This document shows, piece by piece, positions 32,247 through 41,154 of a stretch of DNA of 64,000 nt (within the stretch, counting starts at the first letter, position 1; each line of letters opens with the position of its first letter). The translations under genes were made by a program, and so were the position numbers. The stretch is taken from positions 62,001 to 126,000 of the forward strand of contig JAWKIF010000012.1 of assembly GCA_041394405.1 (NCBI GenBank), in the 5' to 3' direction. This DNA is from Microthrix sp041394405 (GTDB taxonomy: Bacteria; Actinomycetota; Acidimicrobiia; Acidimicrobiales; Microtrichaceae). The notes beneath the pieces were generated by a model, which was given only the letters and a program-made list of their open reading frames with translations, made no database searches and was not told the DNA's origin.

Positions 32247-34298
32247 ATGGGTTCTACGTCCATCCATCGCCTGCTGATCGCCAACCGAGGCGAGATCGCC
32301 GTGCGCATCGCCCGCAGCGCACGCGCGTTGGGCATCGACACGGTGGGCGTCTACTCCGCCCCCGACGCCGACGCGCTCCATGTCGACTCGGTCGATGTGG
32401 CCGTGGCCCTCGGCGGCTCCTCCCCCGCCGATTCCTACCTCCGCGGCGACTTGGTGCTGGAGGCGGCCGTGGCCACCGGGTGCGACGCCGTGCACCCCGG
32501 CTATGGGTTCCTGGCCGAGAACGCCGGATTCGCCCGGTCCGTGCTGGACGCGGGACTGGCCTGGGTGGGGCCGACACCCGAGCAGATCGAGCTGCTGGGC
32601 GACAAGGTGGCCGCCAAGGCCGCCGCCGTCGAGGCGGGGGTGCCCACCACCTCGGCGCTGCTGGTGACCGACGGGGCCGTGCCCGACGGCGTGAGCTACC
32701 CGGCCTTGGTCAAGGCGGCGGCGGGAGGCGGTGGCCGGGGCATGCGGGTGGTGCGCAGCGCCGACGACCTGCCCGCCGCCCTGGAGGCGGCCTCCCGCGA
32801 GGCGCTCTCTGCCTTCGGTGACGGCACCGTGTTTGTCGAGCCCTACCTGGAGGGCGGCCGCCACGTGGAGGTGCAGATCATGGGCGACGCCCACGGCGCC
32901 GTCATCCACCTGGGCGACCGCGAGTGCTCCATCCAGCGCCGCAACCAGAAGGTGATCGAGGAGGCTCCCGCCAGTGCGGTTGACCGCTCTGTCAGGGAGG
33001 CCCTGTGGGAGGGGGCCCTCGCCCTGGCCCGGCACGTGGGGTACGTGAACGCCGGAACCGTCGAGTTCCTGGTGGGGGCGGACGGCACCATCAACTTCCT
33101 GGAGGTGAACACCCGCCTGCAGGTGGAGCACCCCGTGACCGAGGCCGTCACCGGTGTCGACCTGGTGGCGATGCAGCTGCGCGTGGCTGCGGGCGAACCC
33201 CTGGGCCTCAGCCAGGAGGAGGTGTCGCTCTCCGGCCACGCCATCGAGGCCCGGCTGGTGGCCGAGGACCCGGCCGCCGGGTGGCTGCCCTCCGGCGGCA
33301 CCATCGGACGCTTCGCCGTAGGTACCGAGTTGGGCCAGGATGGCCCCGAGGTGGCCAGCACAGTGCGGGTGGGCAGCGCAGTGCGGGTGGACAGCGGCGT
33401 GCGTTCCGGGTCGTCGGTGTCCGCCGACTACGACTCGCTGGTGGCCAAGGTGATCGTCCACGCCGCGGATCGACCGACGGCGGCGCGGAGGTTGGGCCGC
33501 GTCATGGCCTCAGCCCAGGTCACCGGGGTGCGCACGAACGCCGCCATGCTGGCCGCCGTATGCCGCGAGGCCGACTACCTGGCGGGCGCTACGCCCACCT
33601 CCTACCTCGACACGCATCCGGACGTGCTTGCGGCCGGCGGCCCCGACCCCGACGTGGCGTTGGCCTTGCTGCTGGCCGCTGCCCTCACCGACGCCGGGGA
33701 CAACCACGCCCAATCCCCCACCGCCTTCGCACCGTCGGGTTGGCGGCTGCTGCGCACGATGGGCCAGCGCCAGACGTGGGCCTGTGACGGGGTCGAGCAT
33801 CACCTCGAGTACCACATGGTTGGGCCGGCGCAGGCCGAGGTGCTGGTGGGCGCCCCGCCCGAGCCCGACGACGCCGGGGCCCTCGGCGACGACGAGCGCC
33901 GTCGTGTGCAGGTGGCGTTCCGCCTACACGAGGGCGGCCTGGTGGCCATCGAGGCCGACGGCACACGCCACCTGGTGGAGGTCACCCGCCAGGGCGACGA
34001 CGTCCACACGCGATGTGCGTTGGGAGCGTTGAGCTTCACCCGCGTGCCCCGCTTTGCCACCCACGACCTGGACCTGGCCGGCAGCGGGCCGGTGTGTCCC
34101 CTGCCCGGCACCGTCATCGCCGTGCACGTGGAGGCGGGCGCCAAGGTCGGCGACGGCGAGCTGCTCATGGTGGTGGAGGCCATGAAGATGGAGCACCCCA
34201 TCACCGCAGCGGGCGAGGCCACCGTGGCCGAGGTGCGCTTCGGCGTCGGCGACCGCGTCGACACCGGCAACCTACTCGTGGTGCTCGACCGCTCCTGA
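32247..34298 (+). CDS. Acyl-CoA carboxylase alpha subunit (biotin carboxylase plus BCCP)
   Basis: This 683-aa protein begins with biotin carboxylase (LLIANRGEIAVRIARSARAL, GYGFLAENA, ATP-grasp loop KAAAGGGGRGMRVV, EPYLEGGRHVEVQIMGD, GTVEFLVGADG, EVNTRLQVEHPVTEAVTG). It ends with a biotin carrier domain containing the biotinyl Lys in VVEAMKMEHPI. ATP, bicarbonate and biotin feed the partner beta subunit. A small in-frame near-duplication occurs in the linker (VRVGSAVRVDSG, 33366-33401). GGAGG precedes ATG 32247. It is the last gene of the three-gene operon. Confidence 0.94.
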   Translation: MGSTSIHRLLIANRGEIAVRIARSARALGIDTVGVYSAPDADALHVDSVDVAVALGGSSPADSYLRGDLVLEAAVATGCDAVHPGYGFLAENAGFARSVLDAGLAWVGPTPEQIELLGDKVAAKAAAVEAGVPTTSALLVTDGAVPDGVSYPALVKAAAGGGGRGMRVVRSADDLPAALEAASREALSAFGDGTVFVEPYLEGGRHVEVQIMGDAHGAVIHLGDRECSIQRRNQKVIEEAPASAVDRSVREALWEGALALARHVGYVNAGTVEFLVGADGTINFLEVNTRLQVEHPVTEAVTGVDLVAMQLRVAAGEPLGLSQEEVSLSGHAIEARLVAEDPAAGWLPSGGTIGRFAVGTELGQDGPEVASTVRVGSAVRVDSGVRSGSSVSADYDSLVAKVIVHAADRPTAARRLGRVMASAQVTGVRTNAAMLAAVCREADYLAGATPTSYLDTHPDVLAAGGPDPDVALALLLAAALTDAGDNHAQSPTAFAPSGWRLLRTMGQRQTWACDGVEHHLEYHMVGPAQAEVLVGAPPEPDDAGALGDDERRRVQVAFRLHEGGLVAIEADGTRHLVEVTRQGDDVHTRCALGALSFTRVPRFATHDLDLAGSGPVCPLPGTVIAVHVEAGAKVGDGELLMVVEAMKMEHPITAAGEATVAEVRFGVGDRVDTGNLLVVLDRS

Positions 34299-34420
34299 AC
34301 CTCCGATCCCGAGTCCCAGGACTCCCGACAGGCCCATGGCAGGGCACTCAATGACCCAGCTGCCGCTCGTGGCGGGGCCTTGAGTCGCGTCCATCGTGCG
34401 GGATTCCTGACTGTTCCCCC

Positions 34421-34449
34421 TTGACCCGTGAGTCGAACACCTGTACGAT
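34421..34449 (+). promoter_or_regulatory. Consensus-like promoter of the DUF222-HNH gene, leaderless
   Basis: TTGACC (34421-34426), a 17-bp spacer, TACGAT (34444-34449), then 6 nt and ATG 34456. Both hexamers and ideal spacing are present, so the mRNA should start at the ATG. Confidence 0.75.
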
Positions 34450-34455
34450 ACTTGC

Positions 34456-35796
34456 ATGCTTCCTGACGGGTCCGGTTGCAGCGGCGGCGACAGTCGCAGC
34501 GCCGGACACGACGAACTGAGCAACTCACGGGCAGCCCAACGGTTCGACCGCGCCACCGGCTGGAAATGCGCCAGGGCCGACGAGCCCGCCCGATCAGGCG
34601 ACGATCCTCCCGCCGGTGAAGGGTGCCCCGAGCTCGACGAACTCGTCGCCATCCACGAAACACGCCGCCGCCTCGAACACCGAGAGAGCGCGCTGCTCGC
34701 CGAGATGGCCGACCGCGGAACCTGCGATGCGCTGCACGGTCACCCCACCGGCATGTGGCTCGCTCACCGCACCAGACAATCCCGGGCGGCCGCCAATCGC
34801 CAAGTCCGCACCGCCCAACGGCTCCACACCCGCTACCAGGCGTTGGCCCAGGCGTTCGAAGACGGCATCGTGGGTTGGCAACACGTCCGGGTGTTCGACC
34901 AGGTTGCCAACCAGCGGATCTGGCCCGCCATGGTCGACCTTCTGCCCCGTCTCATCGACCTGGCCAAGGTCGCCACCTTCGATCGGTGGGCCCAAGAGGT
35001 GCGCGGCATCGCCGAGCTCCTCGACCAGGACGGCGGCTACGACCCGGCTCGTGACCCGGCCAACAATCGGCTGAGCCTCATCCCCACCACCGACGGCGTC
35101 ACCCACATTTCGGGCCAACTGGTCGGCGAACTCGCCCCCACCATCACCAAGCTCCTCGAAGCAGAGACCGACAAGGTGCTCACCCGCCACCGCTCCGACG
35201 CCGAGCGCTCCGACGGCGAGATACCCGTCCCGTCCCGGGCACAGGCGGCTGCCGAGGCCCTCGGCGAACTGGTCGACCGCGGATCCGGTGTCGCCGACGG
35301 CGAAGGCAGGCTCCCCGAGCCCGAGATCGTCGTCGTCTACAACGCCGACACCGGCGAACTCACCGACGACAACGACCGGCGCCTCTCGCCGGAGATCATG
35401 CGGTTCATCATCGCCGCCGGCCTCATCCGGCCCGCACACCTCACCCGCACCGGGGACCCACTGACCATGGGCCACACCCTCCGGTACGCCAACCGCCAAC
35501 AACGCCGGGCGCTCCTGCTCCGCGACGGGGGCTGCGTGTTCCCAGGTTGTGACCGGCCGCCCAGCTGGTGCGACGCCCACCACGTGGATTGCTGGGACGA
35601 CAACGGCCCCACCGACCTCAACAACCTCGCCCTCCTTTGCCGGCACCACCACCGGGTCACCCACCGACCCGGCTGGACGATGAGCCGCGACCACGACAAC
35701 CCCGAACAGGTCACGTTCCGATGGCGCACTCCAACCGGGCGCCTCATCGAATCCCAACGACACCGCCTCGAAGGCGGCCCCACCACCGCAGCATGA
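34456..35796 (+). CDS. DUF222/HNH endonuclease (13E12-type), intact
   Basis: This 446-aa protein has an N-terminal DUF222 domain (ELVAIHETRRRLEHRESALL, TRQSRAAANRQVRTAQRL, FEDGIVGWQHVRVFDQV) and a C-terminal HNH nuclease (LRYANRQQRRALLLRDGGC, CVFPGCDRPPSWCDAHHVDC, NNLALLCRHHHRVTH) with paired Cys and His residues for metal binding. The family is multicopy in actinobacteria and often called 13E12 repeat protein; its role is unknown, with mobility or mRNA/DNA cleavage proposed. A strong promoter and leaderless ATG lie directly upstream. A second, broken relative occurs at 2476-4009; the two are divergent in sequence, so they are not recent duplicates. Confidence 0.88.
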   Translation: MLPDGSGCSGGDSRSAGHDELSNSRAAQRFDRATGWKCARADEPARSGDDPPAGEGCPELDELVAIHETRRRLEHRESALLAEMADRGTCDALHGHPTGMWLAHRTRQSRAAANRQVRTAQRLHTRYQALAQAFEDGIVGWQHVRVFDQVANQRIWPAMVDLLPRLIDLAKVATFDRWAQEVRGIAELLDQDGGYDPARDPANNRLSLIPTTDGVTHISGQLVGELAPTITKLLEAETDKVLTRHRSDAERSDGEIPVPSRAQAAAEALGELVDRGSGVADGEGRLPEPEIVVVYNADTGELTDDNDRRLSPEIMRFIIAAGLIRPAHLTRTGDPLTMGHTLRYANRQQRRALLLRDGGCVFPGCDRPPSWCDAHHVDCWDDNGPTDLNNLALLCRHHHRVTHRPGWTMSRDHDNPEQVTFRWRTPTGRLIESQRHRLEGGPTTAA

Positions 35797-35806
35797 TTGC
35801 CGCGCT

Positions 35807-37405
35807 CTACTGCAGTGGGAAGGCCTTGCGCGCCGCCCGGCGCTGGGCGGTCATGCGCTCGGCGGCGGGCACGGCCAGCAGCAGGGCCTTGGCCTTGTTG
35901 GCGGTCTCCAGGTACTCGTCGGCCGGGTCCGAGTCGGCGACGATGCCGGCGCCGGCCTGCACGGCCCCCCGCCAGGGCGGGCCTCCGCTGGCGGCATCGG
36001 GGTGGCGGTCCACCACCATGGTGCGGATGGCGATGGCGGTGTCGATGTTGCCCGAGAAGTCCAGGTAGCCCACCACGCCGGCATAGGGGCCCCGCTTGAC
36101 GGGCTCCAGCTCGTCGATGATCTCCATGGCCCGCACCTTGGGCGCCCCGCTCACGGTGCCCGCCGGAAGCGTGGCCGCAAGCACGTCGGCGGGTGTCTTG
36201 TCCTCGGCAAGCGTGCCCACCACCTGGCTGGTGAGGTGCATGACGTGGCTGAAGCGCTCCAGGGTCATCAGCTCCTCCACCTCGCAGGTGCCGAAGCGCA
36301 CCACCCGCCCCACGTCGTTTCGGGCCAGGTCCACCAACATGAGGTGCTCGGCCCGCTCCTTGGGATGCTCGGACAGCTCGGCGGCCAGCTTGCGGTCGTG
36401 CTCCGGCGTGCGCCCCCGGAACCGGGTGCCCGCGATGGGACGGCTGATCACGCGGTCGCCCAGCAGTTGCACCATGGGCTCCGGCGAACACCCCACAAGC
36501 GCCAACCCGTCGGTGCGCACGAAGTACATGTACGGGCTGGGGTTGATCTGGCGCAGCACCCGGTAGACGTCGAAGGGATCGGCGGCCAGATCAAACTCAT
36601 AGCGGGTGCTCAGCACCACCTGGAAGATGTCCCCATCCAGGATGTGCTCCTTGGCCACGGCCACGGCGTCGCCGTAGGTCGCCTGGTCGAGGCTGGGGCG
36701 GACCGGCGGCACCTCGTCGTCGCCGCGCGGCGGCTCCACCAGCGGCTCGTCCAGGGGTCGGGCTCCGTCGGCGGCCAGCCGGTCGAGCGCCACCATGGCG
36801 TCGTCGTACAGGGCGCTCAGCGCGTCGTCGCCGCACTCGGGGGGCACCATCACGTTCACCATCAGCGTCACCCGCTGGCTGAAGTGGTCGTACGCCGCCA
36901 ACTCCCCAATCACCGACAACACGGCATCGGCGTAGCCCCGATCATCGGGTGGCATGTCGGGGAGGTGCTCCACCTCACGGACCACGTCGTAGCCCAAGTA
37001 GCCCACCAAGCCGGAGTGCAACGGCGGCTCCGCACCCTCGGCGAAGCCCAGCTCGTGGCCCGCCGGGGCACGCACGGCCTCGTTCAGCGCCGCCACGGCG
37101 GCCAGCACGCCATCGCCCAGCGGCAGGCCGCCGGGCGAAACACCCGGCACCTCGCCGTCCAGCTCCACCCGACCGTTGCGCAGGACGAGGCGTGCCGGGG
37201 TGCGGCGGCCGACGAAGGACCACCGCCCCCAGGCGCCGCCGTGATCGACCGACTCCAGCAGGAACCCGGGTTCGTCGTCGGGGCAGAGCCGCGCGAATGC
37301 CGCCACGGGCGTGGTCAGGTCGGCCAACAGCTGGCGCCACACCGGCACCACGTTGCACCGCCGGGCCAGGTCGACAAACGCCTCCCGGGACAGCTCGGCG
37401 CTCAC
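35807..37405 (-). CDS. trpE: Anthranilate synthase component I
   Basis: This 532-aa chorismate-utilising enzyme has ESVDHGGAWGRWSFVG, the regulatory region, then DIFQVVLSTRYEF, NPSPYMYFVRTDGLALVGCSPE, RPIAGTRFRG, LMLVDLARNDVGRV, LPAGTVSGAPKVRAMEII and GAVQAGAGIVADSDP. It makes anthranilate from chorismate with a glutaminase partner, TrpG, which is not in the window. GTG 37405 overlaps the hisI stop (GTGA). It is the last gene of a five-gene overlapping operon. Confidence 0.95.
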   Translation of the reverse strand: MSAELSREAFVDLARRCNVVPVWRQLLADLTTPVAAFARLCPDDEPGFLLESVDHGGAWGRWSFVGRRTPARLVLRNGRVELDGEVPGVSPGGLPLGDGVLAAVAALNEAVRAPAGHELGFAEGAEPPLHSGLVGYLGYDVVREVEHLPDMPPDDRGYADAVLSVIGELAAYDHFSQRVTLMVNVMVPPECGDDALSALYDDAMVALDRLAADGARPLDEPLVEPPRGDDEVPPVRPSLDQATYGDAVAVAKEHILDGDIFQVVLSTRYEFDLAADPFDVYRVLRQINPSPYMYFVRTDGLALVGCSPEPMVQLLGDRVISRPIAGTRFRGRTPEHDRKLAAELSEHPKERAEHLMLVDLARNDVGRVVRFGTCEVEELMTLERFSHVMHLTSQVVGTLAEDKTPADVLAATLPAGTVSGAPKVRAMEIIDELEPVKRGPYAGVVGYLDFSGNIDTAIAIRTMVVDRHPDAASGGPPWRGAVQAGAGIVADSDPADEYLETANKAKALLLAVPAAERMTAQRRAARKAFPLQ

Positions 37406-37749
37406 CCCCCTGACTCCCCACCAAGGGTGCGGAAGAAGCAGCTGCGTTCACCGGTGTGGCAGGCCGCGCCCACCTGCTGCACCCGGAACAGGAGCGCGTC
37501 GCCGTCGCAGTCGTAGCTGGCCGAGCGTAGGTGCTGGACATCACCGGAGGTGTCGCCCTTGCGCCACCGCTCGTTGCGGGACCGGCTCCAGTAGACCATG
37601 CGCCCGGTCGCCAGGGTCTCCGCCAGCGTGTCCGCGTTCATCCACGCCACCATCAGCACGTCGCCGCTGTCGTCGTCCTGCACGACGGCGCAGATCAGCC
37701 CGTCGTCTGAGAAGCTGAGGTTGGCCAGGTCGTCGCTCACCGGGCTCAC
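37402..37749 (-). CDS. hisI: Phosphoribosyl-AMP cyclohydrolase
   Basis: This 115-aa zinc enzyme opens the adenine ring in histidine synthesis. It has the family landmarks VAWMNADTLAETLATGRMVYWSRS in the first half (residues about 35-57), the metal-binding DCDGDALLFRVQQVGAACHTG, and the final Cys in SCFFRTL. There is no fused HisE domain. It overlaps groES upstream and trpE downstream by 4 nt each, so it is tied to a ferredoxin-oxidoreductase operon and not to the other his genes in the window. Confidence 0.95.
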   Translation of the reverse strand: MSPVSDDLANLSFSDDGLICAVVQDDDSGDVLMVAWMNADTLAETLATGRMVYWSRSRNERWRKGDTSGDVQHLRSASYDCDGDALLFRVQQVGAACHTGERSCFFRTLGGESGG

Positions 37750-38069
37750 AGATACAGCCCGGTGGAGCTTTCTGCCAATCGCTGCGCCGCCACCGCATGC
37801 ACGTCGCGCTCTCGCAGCATCATGAACATCTCGCCTCGAACCTCGACCTCGAAGACATCCTCGGGGTTGAAGAGCACCTGGTCGCCCTCCTTCACGCTGC
37901 GCACGTTGGGGCCGAGGGCGCGTACCTCCGCCCAGCCCAGACGCTTGCCCCGTTCGGCGGTGGCTGGGATGAGGATGCCCCCGGCCGAGCTGCGCTCGCC
38001 CTCCTTGTCGGGCGCGACCAACAGGCGGTCTGCCAGCATCTGGATGGGAAGCGGCTCGGGCGTGCCCAC
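37746..38069 (-). CDS. GroES-like co-chaperonin
   Basis: This 107-aa protein has the Cpn10 fold: MLADRLLVAPDKEGERSSAG, the mobile-loop end GGILIPATA, VRALGPNVRSVKEGDQVLF and EVEVRGEMFMMLRERDVHAV. A GroES heptamer caps GroEL; no groEL is nearby, so this may be an extra, specialised copy. Its GTG start abuts the korB stop with no gap, and its end overlaps hisI. A 10-residue N-terminal extension and a C-terminal tail (AESSTGLYL) exceed the core. It may help fold the oxidoreductase made from the same mRNA, which is inference. Confidence 0.82.
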   Translation of the reverse strand: MGTPEPLPIQMLADRLLVAPDKEGERSSAGGILIPATAERGKRLGWAEVRALGPNVRSVKEGDQVLFNPEDVFEVEVRGEMFMMLRERDVHAVAAQRLAESSTGLYL

Positions 38070-39098
38070 CTACTCGACAGTCCAGGTGGCGCCGGAACCC
38101 AGCATGGCGGCCAGATCGTCGCGGGTGCCGGGCCCATCCACCGACGTGCCGTGGTGCACCGGACGGGACACATCGCGGAAGACACCCATGGGGGTGGGTT
38201 CGTGCGGCTCGGGCGCCATGAGGGCCAACGCCAGGGCCGCCGTGGGCGACTCGCGCCGCTCGTCGTGGACGTACAAGGCCTCCTCGCCAGCGTCGGCGAC
38301 CTCCACCACCCGGGCGCCGTCCAAGTCCACCTGGACACCGGCATGGCCATCGGCGCCGAAACGAACCGGCTGGCCGTGGGTGAGCGGGATGATCATCTCC
38401 TCCCGCTCGGATCGGGCGGTGATGTCGGCAAAGGCGCCGTCGTTGAAGACGTTGCAGTTCTGCAGCACCTCCACAAACGCCGCGCCCTGGTGGGCGTGCG
38501 CCCGCTTGAAGATGTCCTGCATGCCCGTGCGGTCCATGTCGTGGGTTCGAGCCACGAACGTCGCCCCGGCGCCGAGCGCCACGGCCAATGGATGCAGCGG
38601 CGCATCCTCGGAGCCAAAGGGCGTGCTCTTGGTGGACTTACCCACCTCGGAGGTCGGCGAGTATTGGCCCTTCGTCAGGCCGTAGATGCGGTTGTTGAAC
38701 AGCAGGATCGTCAGGTTGACATTGCGCCGGAGAGCGTGCAGCAGGTGGTTGCCGCCGATGGACAGCAGGTCGCCGTCGCCGCCCACCACCCACACCGACA
38801 GGTCGGGCCGGGCAAGGGCCAGGCCGGTGGCCAGGGCGGGAGCGCGGCCGTGGATTGAATGCACCCCGTAGGTGTCCATGTAGTACGGGAACCGGGCGGC
38901 GCAGCCGATGCCGGAGACGACGACGGTGTCCTCCCGCCGCACGCCCATGTCGGGCATGGCCAGCTGAACGGCGGCCAGGATCGAGTAGTCCCCGCAACCG
39001 GGGCACCACCGAACCTCCTGATCGGTCTGCCAGTCGGCCCGGGTGGTGGTGGGGATCTCCACCCGGGCTTCGGGCAAGGTGGCGGTGGTATCGCTCAT
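38070..39098 (-). CDS. korB: 2-oxoacid:ferredoxin oxidoreductase, beta subunit
   Basis: This 342-aa subunit binds thiamine diphosphate and an Fe-S cluster: RWCPGCGDYSILAAVQ (cluster Cys pair), SGIGCAARFPYYMDTYGVHSIHGRAP, the TPP motif VVGGDGDLLSIGGNHLLHALRRNVNL through NNRIYGLTKGQYSPTS (in parts). With KorA it oxidatively decarboxylates 2-oxoglutarate or another 2-oxoacid to acyl-CoA, passing electrons to ferredoxin. It overlaps korA by 4 nt and abuts the groES-like gene. Confidence 0.92.
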   Translation of the reverse strand: MSDTTATLPEARVEIPTTTRADWQTDQEVRWCPGCGDYSILAAVQLAMPDMGVRREDTVVVSGIGCAARFPYYMDTYGVHSIHGRAPALATGLALARPDLSVWVVGGDGDLLSIGGNHLLHALRRNVNLTILLFNNRIYGLTKGQYSPTSEVGKSTKSTPFGSEDAPLHPLAVALGAGATFVARTHDMDRTGMQDIFKRAHAHQGAAFVEVLQNCNVFNDGAFADITARSEREEMIIPLTHGQPVRFGADGHAGVQVDLDGARVVEVADAGEEALYVHDERRESPTAALALALMAPEPHEPTPMGVFRDVSRPVHHGTSVDGPGTRDDLAAMLGSGATWTVE

Positions 39099-40957
39099 CG
39101 CAGGACCTCCGAGATGCGGGCGGTCAACTCGGCCGCCGAGAAGGGCTGGCCGGCCACCTTGGAAATGGAGTGGGCATCCACGAGGAACTCGGCCCGCAGC
39201 AGGCGGCAGAGCTGGCCGGAGTTCAGCTCCGGCACTACCACGTGGTCGTAGCGGGCAAGCACCTCGCCGAGGTTGGGGGGGAACGGGTTGAGGTGCCGCA
39301 GGTGCACGTGAGCCACCTGATGGCCTGCGTTGGTCAGACGCGCCATGGAGTGCTCGATGGCGCCCCAGGTGGATCCCCAGCCCACGATCAGCGTGTCGGC
39401 ATCGACGTCACCCCCGATCTCTACGGGCGGGATGTCCTTGGCGATGCCGGCCACCTTGGCGGCCCGAAGGTCGGTCATGCGCTGGTGGTTGTCGGCGTCG
39501 TAGGAGATGTTGCCGGTGCCGTCGGCCTTCTCGATGCCGCCGATGCGGTGCTCGAGGCCGGGCGTGCCGGGAACGGCCCAGGGGCGGGCCAGCGTCTCGG
39601 GGTCGCGCTCGTAGGGCCAGAAGTCGGCGGTGCCGTCGGGCCGGACGTGGTTGGGCTCGGTGGTCTTCGCAACTGAGATGTCGGGCAGGTCGGCGGCGTC
39701 GGGGATGCGCCAGGGCTCGGCCGAGTTCGCCAGGTAGCCGTCCGACAGCAGGATGACCGGGGTGCGGTACTTCAGCGCCACGCGGGCCGCCTCGATGGCC
39801 GCATCGAAGCACTCGCCGGGCCGCGAGGCGGCGATGACCGGCACCGGGCTTTCCCCGTGGCGTCCGTACATGGCCTGCAGCAGGTCGGAGGCCTCGGTCT
39901 TGGTCGGCAGGCCGGTGGCCGGGCCGCCGCGCTGGATGTTCACCACCACCAAGGGCAATTCCAGCGAGATGGCCAGGCCGAGCGCCTCGGCCTTGAGCGA
40001 CAGCCCGGGGCCCGACGTGGTGGTGATCGCCAGGTGGCCGCCGAACGAGGCGCCGATGGCGGCGGTGATGGCGGCGATCTCGTCCTCGGCCTGAAAGGTG
40101 CGCACCCCGGCGTCCGGGTGGCGGGCCAGCTCGTGGAGGATGGCCGAGGCGGGGGTAATGGGGTAGCTGCCCAGGAACAGCGGCAGTTCGGCGCAGACCC
40201 CGGCGGCGATCAGGCCCCAGGCCAGGGCGGTGTTGCCGTCCACCGACCGGTAGGTGCCGGGAGCGCGCGTCGCCGCCGGCACGACCACCTGGTTGGCGCC
40301 CAGCTCTGCGGTCTCGCCGAATGCGTGTCCGGCCGCCAGCGCCTTGCGGTTGGCCTGGCGCACGGCGTCGTCCTTGGAGAACTTGCCGTCGATCCATCCG
40401 CCCACCGATTCGGGGTCGCGCGAGTACATCCAGGAGAGGATGCCGAGTGCGAAGAAGTTCTTGGAGCGGCCGGCGTGGCGGCCCGAAACCCCGGTGCCCG
40501 CCACCGCCTCCTTGGTGAGGCGGGTCATCGGAACCTCGACCACCTCGTAGGCGTCCAGCTCGCCCGATGTGCGGGGGTCGGTCTCGTACCCGGCCTTCGC
40601 CTGGCTGCGCTCGTCGAACCCGTCGGAGTTGAGAATGATGGTGCCGCCCTTGGCCACCCGGGACAGCTCGGAACGCAGGGCAGCGGGGTTCATGGCCACC
40701 ATCACCGTGGCGTCGTCGCCCGGTGTGGTCACCTCGCGGTCGGCAATGCGCACCTGAAACGCCGAGACGCCCGGCAGGGTGCCCGCCGGCGCCCGGATTT
40801 CGGCCGGGAAGTCGGGCAGCGTGGCCAGATCGTTGCCGGCCAAGGCGGCGAGGGCGGTGAAGCGGTCGCCAGTGAGCTGCATCCCGTCGCCGGAATCGCC
40901 GGCCAGGCGGATGGTCACGTCGTGGACGACCTGCGGGGTTGCGGGGGCACCCGACAT
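39095..40957 (-). CDS. korA: 2-oxoacid:ferredoxin oxidoreductase, fused gamma-alpha subunit
   Basis: This 620-aa subunit begins with the gamma domain (IRLAGDSGDGMQLTGDRF, residues about 13-30) and continues with the alpha domain carrying LFLGSYPITPASAILHEL, FQAEDEIAAITAAIGASFGG and TTSGPGLSLKAEALGLA. The gamma-alpha fusion with a separate beta is typical of KorAB of actinobacteria. ATG 40957 has GGAGAG upstream; the frame is open further up without homology. It is the first gene of the operon korA-korB-groES-hisI-trpE, in which every junction overlaps or abuts. Confidence 0.92.
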   Translation of the reverse strand: MSGAPATPQVVHDVTIRLAGDSGDGMQLTGDRFTALAALAGNDLATLPDFPAEIRAPAGTLPGVSAFQVRIADREVTTPGDDATVMVAMNPAALRSELSRVAKGGTIILNSDGFDERSQAKAGYETDPRTSGELDAYEVVEVPMTRLTKEAVAGTGVSGRHAGRSKNFFALGILSWMYSRDPESVGGWIDGKFSKDDAVRQANRKALAAGHAFGETAELGANQVVVPAATRAPGTYRSVDGNTALAWGLIAAGVCAELPLFLGSYPITPASAILHELARHPDAGVRTFQAEDEIAAITAAIGASFGGHLAITTTSGPGLSLKAEALGLAISLELPLVVVNIQRGGPATGLPTKTEASDLLQAMYGRHGESPVPVIAASRPGECFDAAIEAARVALKYRTPVILLSDGYLANSAEPWRIPDAADLPDISVAKTTEPNHVRPDGTADFWPYERDPETLARPWAVPGTPGLEHRIGGIEKADGTGNISYDADNHQRMTDLRAAKVAGIAKDIPPVEIGGDVDADTLIVGWGSTWGAIEHSMARLTNAGHQVAHVHLRHLNPFPPNLGEVLARYDHVVVPELNSGQLCRLLRAEFLVDAHSISKVAGQPFSAAELTARISEVLR

Positions 40958-41130
40958 AGCTCTCCAATGCAATGTGTGGTTGGCCCGGTGCCTGTCGGCA
41001 GAATCCCTCGCCCCATGACCCATCGGGGGAGTGATCCGTTGTCGGCGGGTGGATCGGGTCGGTTGCTGGACCGCCGTCGTGCGGCCTGAAAGCGACGGTA
41101 GCACCACCGAGGGCGCTTGCTATGGAGCCC

Positions 41131-41146
41131 CGCTCCCCGGGGAGCG
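41131..41146. terminator. Palindrome between hisF and korA
   Basis: CGCTCCCCGGGGAGCG, a perfect 16-bp palindrome 9 nt after the hisF stop. It probably ends the hisB-hisH-hisF transcript; no U-tract. Confidence 0.5.
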
Positions 41147-41154
41147 CGCCCCGT

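Noticed and set aside
34311..34324. GAGTCC-CA-GGACTC after the biotin carboxylase gene as a terminator
   Set aside because: The 2-nt loop is sterically poor and no U-tract follows.
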